DNA of 64,000 bases from Tenrec ecaudatus (Eukaryota; Chordata; Mammalia; Afrosoricida; Tenrecidae): NCBI RefSeq assembly GCF_050624435.1, contig NC_134530.1:142640721-142704720 (forward strand). The letters run 5' to 3'. Below are positions 45,851 to 58,272 of the stretch, piece after piece; the first letter of the stretch is position 1, and the number at the start of each line of letters is the position of its first letter. The position numbers were made by a program, and so were the translations under genes. The notes beneath the pieces are model-generated. The model made no database searches. It saw only the letters and a program-made list of their open reading frames with translations, and had not been told where the DNA came from.

Positions 45851-46561
45851 CCTGGACTAACACAACAACAAATGCTGGAGAAGTCATAGAGAGAATGGAG
45901 CTCATATACACTGTTGGTGGACTTGTAAATACATACAGCCACAATGGGAAACAATATAATGATACTTAAAGTAACTAGGAATTTAAATCCCATATGATAC
46001 ATCAATGCCACATTAGGTATAGATCCCAAAGAATAAGAGACACGGAGGAGATGTATGGTTATGGCTGCACAGTTCACAAACGCAGGAAACTGAAAGCAGT
46101 CAAATGCACAACAGCAGAAGAATGGATAAAAAATCTATGGTACACAAGGCGACCCTGGTGTTTGCGGGACAGGCAGGAGCCTCCAAGGAGACAGGGGGGT
46201 GGGAAGAGGCTGGCAGGCCATCCCCTGCTCGCCCGCACCACCCTCCTTTGGGACCTGATCCTGGGCATGCGGGGCACAGCGACCTTACTGTTGAACCTGG
46301 GTGCCTACCTGAGGCAGTTGGCCAGTACGTGCTCTGCAGCCTCTACCTGTATGCAGCACTGGTGCTAGAGTTGCTGGGCCTCGCCTCAGCCATACTGGAG
46401 CTACTCACCTACGTCTGGCTGCTTGCCAACCTGCCAGCCTACATGGGGCACAGCCTTGGCCACTGCCTGGCATGGCTGCATTTCCTACAGCTGGACGACA
46501 GATTCTCTCCAGATCTTGCCTTCGTGAGGAAGCGTTAGTGTTTGAATTTTGCCTAAGGAAA

Positions 46562-46628
46562 CATACTCACTGCCACTAAATCAATGCCCACTCATAGTTA
46601 CCCTGTAGAACAGGTTAGAGGTGCCTGT
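46562..46628 (-). mobile_element. SINE fragment inserted in the XKR8 pseudogene
   Basis: 'actcactgccactaaatcaa', 'gcccactcatagttaccctg' and 'tagaacaggttagagg' are the reversed 3' part of an AfroSINE. It separates the second-helix region from the FDLAYA region of the pseudogene. Confidence 0.6.
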
Positions 46629-47714
46629 GTGTGCAGAGGCTCCAGCAGGGGCTGTTGGTGTGGCCACAGGAGATCCCCCACTGACTTTGATCTGGCCTAT
46701 GCCTACTTCTTCTCCCTGGACATCAGCGTGCTATGGCTCTTTGAGACCTTCCTGGAAACGCCGCTGCAGCCATTGTACATTGTGCTGCAGGATGACCAGA
46801 TCAAGTGCTATCAGTGGATTGGCATCTGCACGTCCTTCTTGGGAATCTTGTGGGTGTTGTTGTACTATCAGTGGGTCCCGGGCACCTTGCCTGCCTTCTG
46901 AACCCCCTCATGGGGCCAGGTTCTTCTGTGATCTACTTCTTGTGGAATCTACTGCTGTTGTGGCCCTGAGTCCTGGCCATGGCCCTCTTCTCAGTTCCCC
47001 CGATACATGGCCTTGCACTTCCTCTGCCTGTGGCTGCTGCTGCTGCTCTGGGTCTGACTCAGGGCACAGACTTTATGGCAGACCCCATCTCCAAGTAGCT
47101 CTACCAGGCAATGGCCACCGCCCTCTATTTCTCCTGGTTCCGCGTGGTTAGAAGGGTGCATGCAGGCTGGGCCACCATCCACCTGATGATCCTCATGAGT
47201 GACAGTAACCTCCTGGTGGGAACCTGGTTAGCTCACAACACTTGGCTGCCCCATGGGAACCCCTTGGAGATGCTGTTTTCTGAGAGTGGGGTCCGCTTCT
47301 TGCTGGGCCTGGTGCTGAAGCTCGTTACTACCACTGGCTGCGCCCTACTAGCTTGACAGTGTGGACTGGTCCTCAACCTCCTTCCCCCTGAAACATGCCA
47401 GCTGCCACAGAACAGGCACATAGCTAACTTGGCTCAGAACTTTTCACCAAAGGCTACGAATGATTCGGCTTCCTTTGTGAACAGAGAGGTGAATATGTTG
47501 TGGTGTTTGTTTGTTTTTTTGAGGTAGGATTTGGTTCTGATGGGGCCATATGGACAGTGAACTAATTGAAAGAAAGCAGAAGATAAGCTAATGGGCTGCA
47601 GGCCTTAGTCCATACAGCCAGAGCTCCAATCCTGCTCTGTTCTAGGTTCTGAAAACGTTTGAATGAGACCAAGGCCTGGCGTCAAGGAGTTCACAGTATG
47701 AGCGAGATAGGATG

Positions 47715-47775
47715 GGCTAAGGAGTCCTCAGCAGCCCAGAGGGTTAAGTGCTCACCTACTGATAGAAAGATGGAC
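47715..47775 (+). mobile_element. AfroSINE 5' fragment in the XKR8 3' UTR
   Basis: 'aaggagtcctcagcagccca', 'gagggttaagtgctcaccta' and 'ctgatagaaagatgg' resemble the SINE head. It is short and diverged. Confidence 0.45.
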
Positions 47776-48401
47776 TGGGTCCTGGAGTGCCAGTGGGCCC
47801 CATTACATACAAGACACTGGGAGAAGAAAGAAAAGATTCCTTTGTCTTCCTCACCAGCCTGTGTAACAGGTGGGCCTTGGGTATTTCTATACTGGCCACA
47901 TCCCCACCCCCACCCTAGCTACTTCCCAAATAGTAAAGATGCTGTTATATCCACTTGGGCCTCCTCTCCCAGACTAGAAGGCCCAGGACTTGCAGGGTAT
48001 GCGTTCTAGGCTTCTGTCTCCCCATCCTCACCTATTCATCCAACACCTTCAACCCATGTTTATTGAGAGCCTCTCTGGGCCAGGAACACCCTTCTAGACT
48101 TGGAACCTGGAGCAAAGTCAGGTGCCACTCTGACTTCAACTCTACTCTTACTACATCCCAGGATGACCCAGGGATGCCAACTCTGAGTGGTCCCTGTCAG
48201 CCCCTCCAGAGCCATAGTGCAGTTCACTCAGCCTCTGCCCCTGACGGACTGCCTTTCAACCAAGTGCCTTGTGAACCTGGGGTCTGGGTCATGACTCAGA
48301 TCCAGGAATAGCTCCTACTTCAGAGTCCTGGTGCCACAGAGACAATGTCTACACCTAATCTGTGTTGTTTCTGCTTCACAACATTACTAACTTTATTGTT
48401 T

Positions 48402-49098
48402 CCAGCCTGTGTGATCACGAGGTGTCAGTAGGATCAAAAAACAAAAATCATATCATTGTGAATGAGAAGGAGTAGGGAGTGGACACCCAAAGCCCATCTG
48501 GAGGCAACTGGACATCCCTTTACAGAAGGGTCACAGGGAGGAGATGAGCCAGTCAGGGAGCAGTATACCACCAATGAAACAAACAACGTTCCTCTACTTC
48601 TTTAATGCTTCCTCCCCCTACTGTCATGATCCCTATTCTACCTTACAAATATAGCTAGACCAGAACACGTGCACAGGTACAGATAGAGGTGGAAACAGGG
48701 AATCCAGGACAGATAAACCCCTCAGGAACAATAATAAGAGTAACAATACCAGGAAGGGAAGGGAAAGGTGGGAGGAGAGAGGGGGAACCAATCACAATGA
48801 TCTACATATAACCCCCTCCCTGAGGGACAGACAACAGAAAAGGGAGACATCGGCCAGTATAAGACATGAAAAAACAATAATTTATAAATTATCTAGGGTT
48901 TGTGAGGGAAGGAGGGGGAAAATGTGGAGCTGATACCAAGGGCTCAAGTAGAAAGCATATGTTTTGAGAATGATGATGGCAACAAATGTGCAAATGTGCT
49001 TGACACAACGGATGGATGGATGGATTGTGATAAGAGTTGTATGAACCCCCAATAAAATGATTTTTTTTAACTCATGAAATTTTTTAAAAAAACCGAAG
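48402..49098 (+). mobile_element. L1 3' UTR and tail joined directly to the XKR8 pseudogene
   Basis: It begins 'ccagcctgtgtgatcacgag' with no poly(A) between it and the XKR8 3' UTR, and runs to 'cccccaataaaatgattttt' followed by a short A/T-rich tail. On its right the host L1 resumes with CTATGGTACA (49099-49108), the same ten bases that precede the XKR8 part (46135-46144). Confidence 0.8.
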
Positions 49099-50911
49099 CT
49101 ATGGTACATACACACAATGTAATATTATGCATTCCTAAAAAAACAGTGATAAAAGCATGAAACATATCACATGGAAAGACCTGTAACCATTATGCTGAGT
49201 GACTTTAGTGAATTGCAAAAAGACAAATATTGTATGAGTTCAGGAATATAGGGAGAAATGCCAATTAAATACATTTTTGAGACCAATATCCAAACAAAGG
49301 GGTAGAAATGTACCTACCAGCTATGAACCATACACCATCCCTACTTAGGTGCACTTTATAAGACCTACCTCAAAAGAGGAGACCTCAAATCAATGGTGGT
49401 CACTCCTTCAAGAAGGAGGAGAAGGAACAAGACCATCCACTTGATGCTATACATCATTAATACCAGACTAAAACAAATCAACAGGTCCCCTGCAGGAATG
49501 AGAAGATAACCTTAATGGAAAATCAACTTATGACCAGGTGAAGGGATCATGTACATTTCAGAGACATTGATATTTCTTTTTGTGTGTGTGGTGGGTAAAT
49601 AGGGAGGAGCCACTTCGCATCGGGAAGGGATGATGAACAATGATTTTAGGGAACCTAAGGGGAGAATAAACCTGGTTCTATGTTCCTGAGTAAACACTTT
49701 GAGTAAGTTTCTACCCAACCCTGGACTGGACAAAGCACTATGATGATCTTAGATGCTGGATTTACAGGGAACATGGCATCCTCCATGGGTCACACCTGAA
49801 GGACTCAACATAGATGCCTGACTGAACAAACTGAGACCTACCTCAAAACTACCTGTAACCCTTAGACTTAGGCATGAAATTCCCTGATGAGAGAGGAAGC
49901 AAACGGTGACCATCACAAGACTGTGGAAATGGCAGTTGTTAGACCTTGGCATCCAATAAAAGGGGAAACAGAACCCCCATATACTTAGTATTCCAATTCT
50001 CCCCTTGCATTAATATGACAGATATTAATCTAAGAAGCAAGGATCTGTCCTAGTAAGAAATGTTACAGTAAATTTTCCCCTAGCACCAACCTCCATGCTA
50101 AATGTTAACAGAGCTCAATCAATAGGAAATCAACCTGTACAAAGCAACAATTCATAGATTAGAGCTCACAGTTGGTCTATACTCACATAAACTCATAATA
50201 ACAGTACTTTAATTATACACCATTGGATCAATTATTTATGTTATTGGTTGGACTTCTGACAAGATGGCAACCAGGTAGGCAGCCTACACTGGAAGCTCCA
50301 TGGAGATTGCTGAGTGGGGAGATCAGGAGACTCAGTAGGAGACCCAAGGTGCTTCTTTGAACTGAGAGCTGACTTTCACCCCATCTCTAGCACAGGATCC
50401 TGCAGCCAGGTACAAGGGCTGCCCAGTCTACACCGCCTGCGCTGCTGTGAATTCCACAGCAGCTACCACCCATGGGCATCTGCCCGAAACCCAGCAGTTA
50501 TGCCCCAAGCTCACAAACTGCTGGGAGGAGGCTCTTGCAGTCTGTTTGACACCCCAAACAGCCCGGGCCCTCCTCCAAGACTGATATTATCTTGCCCTTC
50601 CCCCACTGTGACCAGCACTCTCCCAACACCTGTATGTGGAAATGCAGGAAGCTGACAGCAGTGACTGGGAGCCTCACCCCTGCCTGCCCACAGTGCCTCT
50701 TGTCACAGACAGACCCTTGCACTCCCACACCCAGGCCAGCACTTATTTTCAGACCACATACTGTTCATCTGTGGCAGGTTCCCACAGTATCAAACAGACT
50801 CCTATAGAAGCCTGAGCTGTGCTTGAATGCAACACAGTCTGACCAGGAGGCATGACAACAGAGAGCACTACCCATCCCGCCTTCTGAACAATGGAATCCC
50901 GATAAGCTAGT

Positions 50912-51256
50912 GTGGGAGGGAAACCCAAGTGGGACAAAGTTATAGTCAAACCCCCCATGGCAGTTGGCTACTGGCAGCCTGAAGAAGCATTCCTACCAAC
51001 CTCCCAAAGAGAGAGCCCAGGGATCTTTGACTGCCAGGAAAATGGCACCAAGCTCAACCAAAACAACAGACAGCAAGCTGCCTCAACAACCTCAAGGAGA
51101 AAACAGGAGAAACAAAATGCAATGTCAGAGAAAGTCCTGAACCTAACAACATTCATAGAAGTACCAGATGTTGATCTGCCACAGAAAGATATGTTCAGAA
51201 TGCTGTTTGGAGTCATACAGGACATGTGGGAAGCAATACAGAAAAGGATGGAATGA
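50912..51256 (+). pseudogene. L1 ORF1 N-terminal fragment (L1 no. 2)
   Basis: A 114-codon frame. Its second half (TSRRKQEKQNAMSEKV then PQKDMFRMLFGVIQDMWEAI) fits the L1 ORF1 N-terminus leading into the coiled coil. It ends in a stop at 51254-51256, and the ORF1 frame continues broken downstream. ORF1 normally encodes the RNA-binding chaperone of the L1 particle. Confidence 0.55.
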
Positions 51257-52495
51257 TATAGGAGATAACGAACATGCACCAAAGGGAAATACAAGAGTTA
51301 AGGGTCAAGGTAACAAAAGCAAATAACAAATTCACAGACCTCACCAACAGACTAGAAGAAGCATAGAACCATACCAGTGACCTCGAAGATAACCAGGCAG
51401 ACTTCAACAAACAGGAAAGACAGTCAAACAAGATCATCAGCGAAGCTGAAGAAAACTGGAGAGCAATGTTTGATGCTGTGAAGAGGAATAACATCAGAAT
51501 AACTGGACTGCCAGAATAAGACACAATGTAGAAGTCAATAGCAAAAATAGTAAGAGAATTCTTAGAAGAAAACTTCCCAAGCTTTATGAATGAAAATCAG
51601 GTAACCATTCAGGAACCCTAAAGGACACCAGCTAGACTAAATCCCAAGAAGGATTCAGCAAGGCATATAGTAGTTAAACTATCCAAGTGTGAGGAAATGT
51701 AGAAAATCATAAGAACAGTTTGGGGGTGGAGTGGGTGGGGGAAAGTAGTCTACAAAAGTACCCAAATAAGAAAATGCTCAGACCTATCAGTGGACACAAT
51801 GAAAAAGAAGATATAGTGGAGTAACATATTTCAAAAGTTGAAAGAGAATGATGCAAACCCAAGAATACTCTACCCAGCCAAATGATATATCAAGATAGAT
51901 GGAGAAGTAAGAGTCTTCCAAGACAAAGAAAAATTCAAAGAATACGTTTTTTTAAAAACCCAGTTCTACAAAATATTCTTGCCAACCCACTATAGGCAGA
52001 AGAATAACACTCATCGAACACAAATAAGAGACCACCACATAGAGCAACTCCACCCACAGATGAACACATCATAGCATTGGCTCAACAGTGAAAAGAAAGC
52101 AAGAATCAACCCCTCATACACATTCACAGCACATAAGAAGGGAGGTAGGAAACACCCAACACAACAGTACAAGATGGCATTACAGAGTTCACAGATGGAT
52201 GTAATAATTCTGAATATCAGTGTACTGAACTCTCCCATTAAAATACAGACATGAGTGGGCTGGCTTAGAAAACACAACCCATCAATCTGCGGCCTACAAG
52301 AGACACATCTCAAGCTTACAGGGAGAAAAATCTTAGAATAAAAGGCTAGGGGAAAATATACCAAGCAAAAAAACAATTTTAAAAAACAGGGGTTGCAATC
52401 CTAATCTCTGACAAAACTGATATAATGATGCAAGCCATAACAAGAGATAAGGAGGGGCACTATATAATGCTGAAGGAAGTGGTAGATAAGAATCA

Positions 52496-52735
52496 ATGAG
52501 CATAATAAATATATATGTGCCCAATGAGAGTTGTGTGGAATTTGCCAATCAAACAGTGCTAAAGATGAAAAAAGAAATCACAGGCTCAACAATCAGAATA
52601 TGTGACTTTAACACATCACTCTCCAAGAAAGGTAGATCACAGAGAAAGAAGATTAACAAGGAAATGACAGAACTGAACTCTACAATTAGGCAGCTTGACC
52701 TAATAGATATCTTCAGAGTTCTGCACCTAAAGTAA
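52496..52735 (+). pseudogene. L1 ORF2 endonuclease fragment (L1 no. 2)
   Basis: A 79-codon frame with IINIYVPNESCVEFANQT and CDFNTSLSKKGR, the endonuclease region where active elements carry GDFN. Here the Gly is Cys. It ends in an A run near 52735 that probably shifted the frame. Confidence 0.75.
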
Positions 52736-53680
52736 AAAAAAAAAAAATTCACATTCTGCTTAAGTCGACGTATTACATACTTGAAGATAGATAACATGCT
52801 GGGACACAAATTGAACCTGTGTAAATTCAAGCACATACAGGTCACTGAGACTTCCCTCTCAGACCACTATGTCATAAGGCTGGAAATTAACAAAATGACC
52901 ATTAAGAAAACAATTGGAGGATGAATAACTCTAGTGCAAAATGAGTGGGTATTGGTTCAGATCAGAAATGAAGTTAGGAAGTTTTTAGAAACCAACGAGA
53001 ATGAGAATACAAAGTACCAAAACATTTGGGACACAACAAAAGCAGTTATCAGAGGAATTTTGATAGCAATATGAATGCACAAATGAAAAAGGAAGAGAGA
53101 CTTATGATTGATATACTACAGACTAATCTCTCTAGTGAACATTGATGCAAAAATTCTCAACAAAATACGGGCCAATAGAATATAAAAGTATATGAAATAC
53201 TTCAGCATGACAAAGTGGGATTCATTACAGGGATGCAGGAGTGGTTCAACATCTGAAAGTCTATCAGCATTATTCATCACGTTGACATAAAAAAGGATAA
53301 GAACCACATGATAATATCTATAGACCCAGAAAAAGCATCCAACACCTATTCATGTTGAAGACACTAAAAACAATATGGAAGGAAAATTCCTCAATAAAAT
53401 ACAAGTTATAAATGAAAAACCAACATAGTAGTCAATGGAGAAAAGACCAAAACAATCCCAGTGAAAAAGAGGACCAGACAAGGATGTCCTTTATCCCCCT
53501 TTTACTTAACATCATACTGGAGATCCTGGCTAACAACATAGGCAAAGGAAAGACATCATTCATCCTGGGAAAGAAGAAGTGAAACTATTGCTATTCGCAG
53601 GTGATATTATTTTATATCAATGATATTATTTTAAAAGCTCAAAAAAATCAGTGCTGGAATTAATAGGGTAATATAACAAA

Positions 53681-54418
53681 GTGGCAGGATACAAGATTAA
53701 CAAACAAAAGTCTATCAAACTGCTGTACACATCAGAGGAGGCCACAAAAGAGGAGATCCAAAAGGCAGTACCGTTCATAATAGTCAAGCATAAATTGAAA
53801 TATCTAGGGATATGCCTAACCAAGGAAACAAAATATTTACACAAGAAAAACTATAGAACATTATTACAAGAAACCAAGAGTGACCTTCACCAATGGAAAA
53901 ATATCCCATGCTCATGGATTAGAAGACTTACTATAGTTAAGATGTCAGTCCTGCCCAAGACACTATATAAATTTAACACTATCCTGATACACATCCCAAC
54001 ATCTTTCTTCGAAGAATTGGAAAAACAGATTACCAACTTCCTATGGAGAGGGAAGAAGCCCAGAATTAGCAGAGAATTCCTCAAGAAAAAGGACAAAGTG
54101 GGAGGGCTTGTTTTACCTGACTTTAGCACCTATTATACAGTCACAGTGGTCAAAACAGCATGGTATAAGGACAGATATTCAGGTCAATGGAAAAGAACCA
54201 AAAACCCAGAAATGAAATCATTAATATATAGACAACTGATCTTTGAAAAGGGCCCCCAAAAAATATCAAATGGGAAGCAGATGTCCTCTTTAACAAGTGG
54301 TGTTGGAGAAAAAATGAATATCTACCTGCAGAAAAATGAAGCAAGGCCCTTACCTCACTCCATGCATAAGAACAAACTCAAGGTGGATAACGGACTTCGA
54401 AGTAAACCCCCAAGCTAG
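53681..54418 (+). pseudogene. L1 ORF2 post-RT/C-terminal fragment, 245 codons (L1 no. 2)
   Basis: This is the longest open frame in the window. It starts in the ORF2 word GYKINKQKS just after the RT catalytic box and includes YLGICLTKE, NYRTLLQETKSDLHQWKNIP, IVKMSVLPKTLYKFNTI, FLWRGKKPRIS and VGGLVLPDFSTYY. All are typical of L1 ORF2. The upstream box is FAGD rather than FADD and upstream frames are broken, so this is a remnant. Confidence 0.9.
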
Positions 54419-55927
54419 TAAGGCCAGTAATGAGGGAATTGGGACAAATCTAAGAACTTTGGTGCAGGGAATATAAAGGCTATCGGGAAGGACACAAACA
54501 TAGAGGAAGCACAAATTGACAAGTGGAATATACTGAAGATAAAAACACTTGTGTACATTGAAAGTCTTCTCCAAGAGAGTAATAAGAGAGCCCACCGACT
54601 AGGAAAACATCTTGATCAATGACACATCAGACAACAGCCTACAATACTCTCCAATTTGCAACACTCTGCTAACCTACAATAAGAAAGGGGGGGAAAGCCC
54701 ATTGAGGAGGTGAGCAAAAGACCTGAACAGAAGTTTCACAATGGTGGAAATCCAAATGGCCAATAAGCATATGAGAAAATGTTCCCCATCATTACCCATA
54801 AGGGAAATGCAAATTATAGCTATGTGATACCATCTAACGCCTTCAAAGGTAGCCCAATTTTAAAAATCAGAAAGCAACAAGTGTTGGAATGGGTGTGGTG
54901 AGATAGGGAATCTCATCCACTGTTGGTGGACCTGTAGGTGTGTGCAGGCATTATGGAAATCAATTTGGTGGTACTTAAAATAAATGACAATTGAGCTACC
55001 ATATGACCCAGCAATCCTCCTACTGGGCATATACCCAGAAGAGGTAAGAAACAGACCAAGCCCAGACATCTGTGCTCCAATGTTCATCGAGGTGCAGTTC
55101 ACAATCGCAGAGTTGGAAATAACCTAAATTTACATCAACGGATGAATGGATTAAAAATCTCTGGTACATACAATGGTGTACTACGCATCCCTAAAGAGCA
55201 GTAATGAATGCATGAGCCACCTCATCACATGGGAAGAGTTGGAGGAAGTTATGCTAAGCAAAGTAAGCCAAGCACAAAAGAACAAGCACAACATGAATCC
55301 ACTGAAGCAAGCTTAAAAAGCACAGGGGCATAGAGGAAAAGCCACCAAATGCATCAATTCCCTGGGCGAGGTATAGGCACTCTGGCAGGGGTCAGACCCA
55401 ACCCATGGATGCATACAGCAGCCAACTAAAAATGATGAGAAGAGGGAAAAAAATGTTTAAGAGGATGTGGGCGGTGTGAGAAAGGGCATTAACCCACCCA
55501 CGGGGATGGTATTGTTTATGTAACCACAGGAAAGGAAGAGAGGGATCAGACCTCAACCTGGTGTACCAAGCCTTGGGGACAACAAACCAACATGAAGCAG
55601 TGAACTAACAGAAAGGTCTGCAGGGCCGGCCCTAATCCCAGCTACATCAACCCCAAAAAAATGCATTACAGGGGACAGCACTGAAGATACAGCCCAGGGA
55701 GAGGGGTGGGTCTGCCCAGACCACGTGGGAGCAAACAGAGAGAGAGAGAACCTCATCCTGACCCACCAAGCCCTGAGGACGACATTCCAGTTCCAGCTTG
55801 GACCAGCCAATGCACAGAGAGGACCATAGGGCCAGCCCCACTAGGAGACACGACATCCCCTCACTGACCCATAACACTACAGAAGATAGCACTGGAGACA
55901 CAGTGCAGGGATTGTGTCCAATCTGAC

Positions 55928-55931
<4 letters not shown>

Positions 55932-55969
<38 letters not shown>
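55932..55969. repeat. (CA)n microsatellite in the L1 no. 2 3' UTR
   Basis: About 19 CA units, uninterrupted. Confidence 0.97.
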
Positions 55970-55972
<3 letters not shown>

Positions 55973-56910
55973 ACTGAAACACAAAGAGAGTACAACAGAG
56001 CTGCAAGGGGAGCAAAGCAACGAAGTCCCCAAGGAATCCTGAAAATAGACTTCTGACTTTGGAGGCAGGACTTGGCACCTCATCAGACTCAATTGGAAAA
56101 CACTCATAAGGGTCAGCAGACAGACCTGGAACTATTTATAGGCATTTCCCCCCTTCCCACCCACCCCCATATCTATCTATATAAAACAGGAAGGAAAACA
56201 ATCCTGAGGAGCAAACAATAGTTCCAGGGGGACATGAAAGAGTGGGAGGTGGCAGAAAGGAAGAGGATATCCAGCAAACACAAGGACAAGGGAACAAGTG
56301 ATCTAAAATCGATGGAGAGGAGGGCATACAATGTCTGGTGGGGTTTGATCAAGTGGAGTGTAGCCGAGAGGAGTTACTGAGTGTCGAATGAAGGTTGAGC
56401 ATGGTAGTGGGACAAGAGGAAAATAAAAGGAAATAGAGGAAAGAACTAGGGGGCAAAAGTTATTTATAGAGGTATAAATATAAGTATGTGTATATGTAAA
56501 TATATTAACATATAACAATAGGGATATAGATCTATGCATATATATTTATATGTTAAGTATCAAGGTAGCAGATGGGCATTTGGCCTCTACTCAAGTCCTC
56601 CCTCAATGCAAGAACACAGAGTGCCACTAACCTGGCACTCTGGGATGCTCATCTGCCCAACATGATCACTGAAGACAAAATGGGTGCATTATCAAATGTG
56701 ATGAAGCAAAACGATGGCGCCCAGGTATTACAAGATATGGTGTCTGGGATCTTAAAGGTTTGAAGTTAAACAAGCAGGGAAGCAACAAAGCCCACATGGA
56801 AGAAACACACAAGCCTATGTGATCACAAAGTGTCAATGGGTTCAGGTATCAGGCATCAGAAGATCCAAAACAAACAGCCATATTGATGTGAACAAGGGGA
56901 GTTCTAGTTT

Positions 56911-57560
56911 TAAGTTTAACTAACTCACCCTTTTGATGGCTTTAAATTAGCAATTATTTATAGAGCATCATAGATGCTCAAATTATAAGAATACAGAGAA
57001 AGAAAAATCTTAACTTTAAATTAGAATGCAAATGCTATTTTGTATAGCTTCCAAGACAACTTAAAAGGGTATTAAATATGGTTTTCTTTTGTGAAGATCA
57101 TATGGAATAAAAAATATTCATAATAATACATTTTAAAGTGCATTCAAATGAGTCATTTTGTTTTCTTGACGCTATTTTCATATTCATGTGTTTATACCTT
57201 GCTTGTTTACAAGTATTTTGAGATGGCTTACAGTAAAAATACTAAATATATTGTATGCACAAGATAAAATGTATGTTGCTCATTGCTAAGAAATACTACA
57301 CTTTTCAAAGAGACTCAATAGACAGAGAAATTCGTTAACCTGGAAGTTACAGTAAAACTTTCATTAAATGTGGAATCTGAAGCATTTCACACTTAAGATT
57401 CAAAGCCTCATTATTACAAAGTGAGGGAAAATAACCCTTTTCAATTAGTCTCCCAGCTATTGTGAATGTTCATGTACTTGTTTTCATTTATGAGGTGTAT
57501 AAAAATAGAGAAATTATCACAATTTGTGCACCATACACTTCACTGGAAAAAAAAACCCAA
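56911..57560. other. AT-rich stretch, nothing recognised
   Basis: Single-copy-looking DNA between L1 no. 2 and the Tigger element; no frame or repeat I can name. Confidence 0.4.
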
Positions 57561-57562
57561 TA

Positions 57563-57905
57563 CAGATGTATCTTGGAGATGCTGTAGATTCAGTTCCAGA
57601 CCATCCCCATAAAGGTAATATTGCAAGAAAGCAAGTCACATGACTTTTTTGGACCCAGTATATTTAAAATATAATTACACTATGCTCTAGCTTATTAACG
57701 TGTACAATAGCGTTGTGAGAAAGTTTGCTACTTTGTGAGAAGTACCAGAAGGTGACACAGAGACACGGAGTGACCCCGTGCTTCTGGGAAAATGGTGCTG
57801 ATGGGCTAATTTAATACAGGATTGCTCCACACCTTCCATGTGTAACAACCGGAAGTATCTTGTGAAGCAAAATAAAGTGAAGCACACTGCAATGAAGGAA
57901 GCCTG
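57563..57905 (+). mobile_element. Tigger-family (Tc1/mariner-like) MITE, 343 bp
   Basis: It is flanked by TA on both sides (57561-57562 and 57906-57907). The left end (CAGATGTATCTTGGAGATGC, then 'cagttccagaccatc') and the right end ('aagcaaaataaagtgaag', then GCCTG) match the two termini of Tigger1-type elements. The internal words 'gcaagtcacatgactttttt' and 'aggtgacacagagacacgga' also fit. The transposase region is absent, so this is an internal-deletion derivative. Confidence 0.85.
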
Positions 57906-57907
57906 TA

Positions 57908-58272
57908 ATCATACATTAGTCCTTTCTCTCTCTGACCCTTCACCCTGAAGATGATAATACTTTTAGCCCCCTGTCATTGAGAATGGCATCCAGGGAGGAT
58001 GGGAGCCAACTGAGAGTAGTGTTTCATCTGAATTTATCTTAGCTTAGAGATGTTACCCTGATGCTGTAAGCTAGGATAGACATCTAGAGCAAAGAACGGT
58101 AAAATACAGATGAAAAGGAAAAGATAATCAGTTGTTCAATTCTCATTATCAGAGAACAGGAAACACATCAGCCCCTCGGGAGAAGCCACGTGTTTTTAGA
58201 CACTCATTGCTTAAAAATATCTTGCTGAGTGATGGAATAAACAATGTCCTTTACCCATGTGTTATGCTAGGT
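57908..58272. other. Short stretch, nothing recognised
   Basis: No gene or named repeat. Confidence 0.4.

Larger units (their letters stand above)
46145..48401 (+). pseudogene. XKR8: XKR8 processed pseudogene (intronless, with probable 3' UTR)
   Basis: In broken frames the product matches XK-related protein 8, a multipass plasma-membrane lipid scramblase subunit activated by caspase cleavage. Pieces in order: LLWDLILGMRGTATLLLNLG (about 46247-46305), then in another frame YLYAALVLELLGLASA (46347-46395), FDLAYAYFFSLDISVLWLFE (46687-46746), QWIGICTSFLGILW (46812-46855), SSVIYFLWNLLLLWP (46924-46966), ALYFSWFRVV (47130), and C-terminal QLPQNRHIANLAQ (about 47399-47437). In-frame stops lie at 46967-46969, 47055-47057 and 47096-47098, with several frameshifts. 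No intron is seen where the parent is, as I recall, a three-exon gene. 47480-48401 is probably its 3' UTR. Confidence 0.85.
39225..50235 (+). mobile_element. L1 no. 1: nearly full-length, dead, interrupted by two insertions
   Basis: The 5' UTR-like part is 39225-40950. The ORF1 region is about 40980-41960, with text for the RNA-binding domain near 41445-41500 (LIGIPEEEE). ORF2 runs from the endonuclease (about 42130; ITGDFNTPLS and TFTIDHIL in the frame 42473-42772) through reverse transcriptase (FADDMIL at 44118-44138) to the C-terminal part. ORF2 is split by an LTR-like repeat (45137-45850) and by the XKR8/L1 insertion (46145-49098), and resumes at 49109. The end is assigned to about 50235, where L1 no. 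2 starts. Many stops make it inactive. Confidence 0.78.
50240..56910 (+). mobile_element. L1 no. 2: nearly full-length, dead
   Basis: The 5' end is 'cttctgacaagatggcaacc', followed by a GC-richer 5' UTR (50260-50950). The ORF1 region is about 50980-51960 (coiled-coil-like Glu/Lys-rich text; RNNIRITGLPE-like piece near 51483). ORF2 is about 52190-55130: endonuclease (CDFNTSLSKK, 52600-52635), RT with the catalytic box altered to FAGD (about 53594-53605), and the 245-codon C-terminal frame at 53681-54418. The 3' UTR (55130-56910) is the reference that identifies all other 3' UTR copies; it stops before the tail. A (CA)n run lies at 55932. Confidence 0.82.

Noticed and set aside
46621-47151. 176-codon plus frame as an active gene
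   Set aside because: It is a wrong-frame reading of the XKR8 pseudogene. The XKR8 frames themselves are interrupted by stops and shifts.
47480-48401. Possible separate gene downstream of XKR8 (frames 47659-48009 and 47955-48311)
   Set aside because: The frames overlap, lack domains, and lie where the XKR8 3' UTR is expected.
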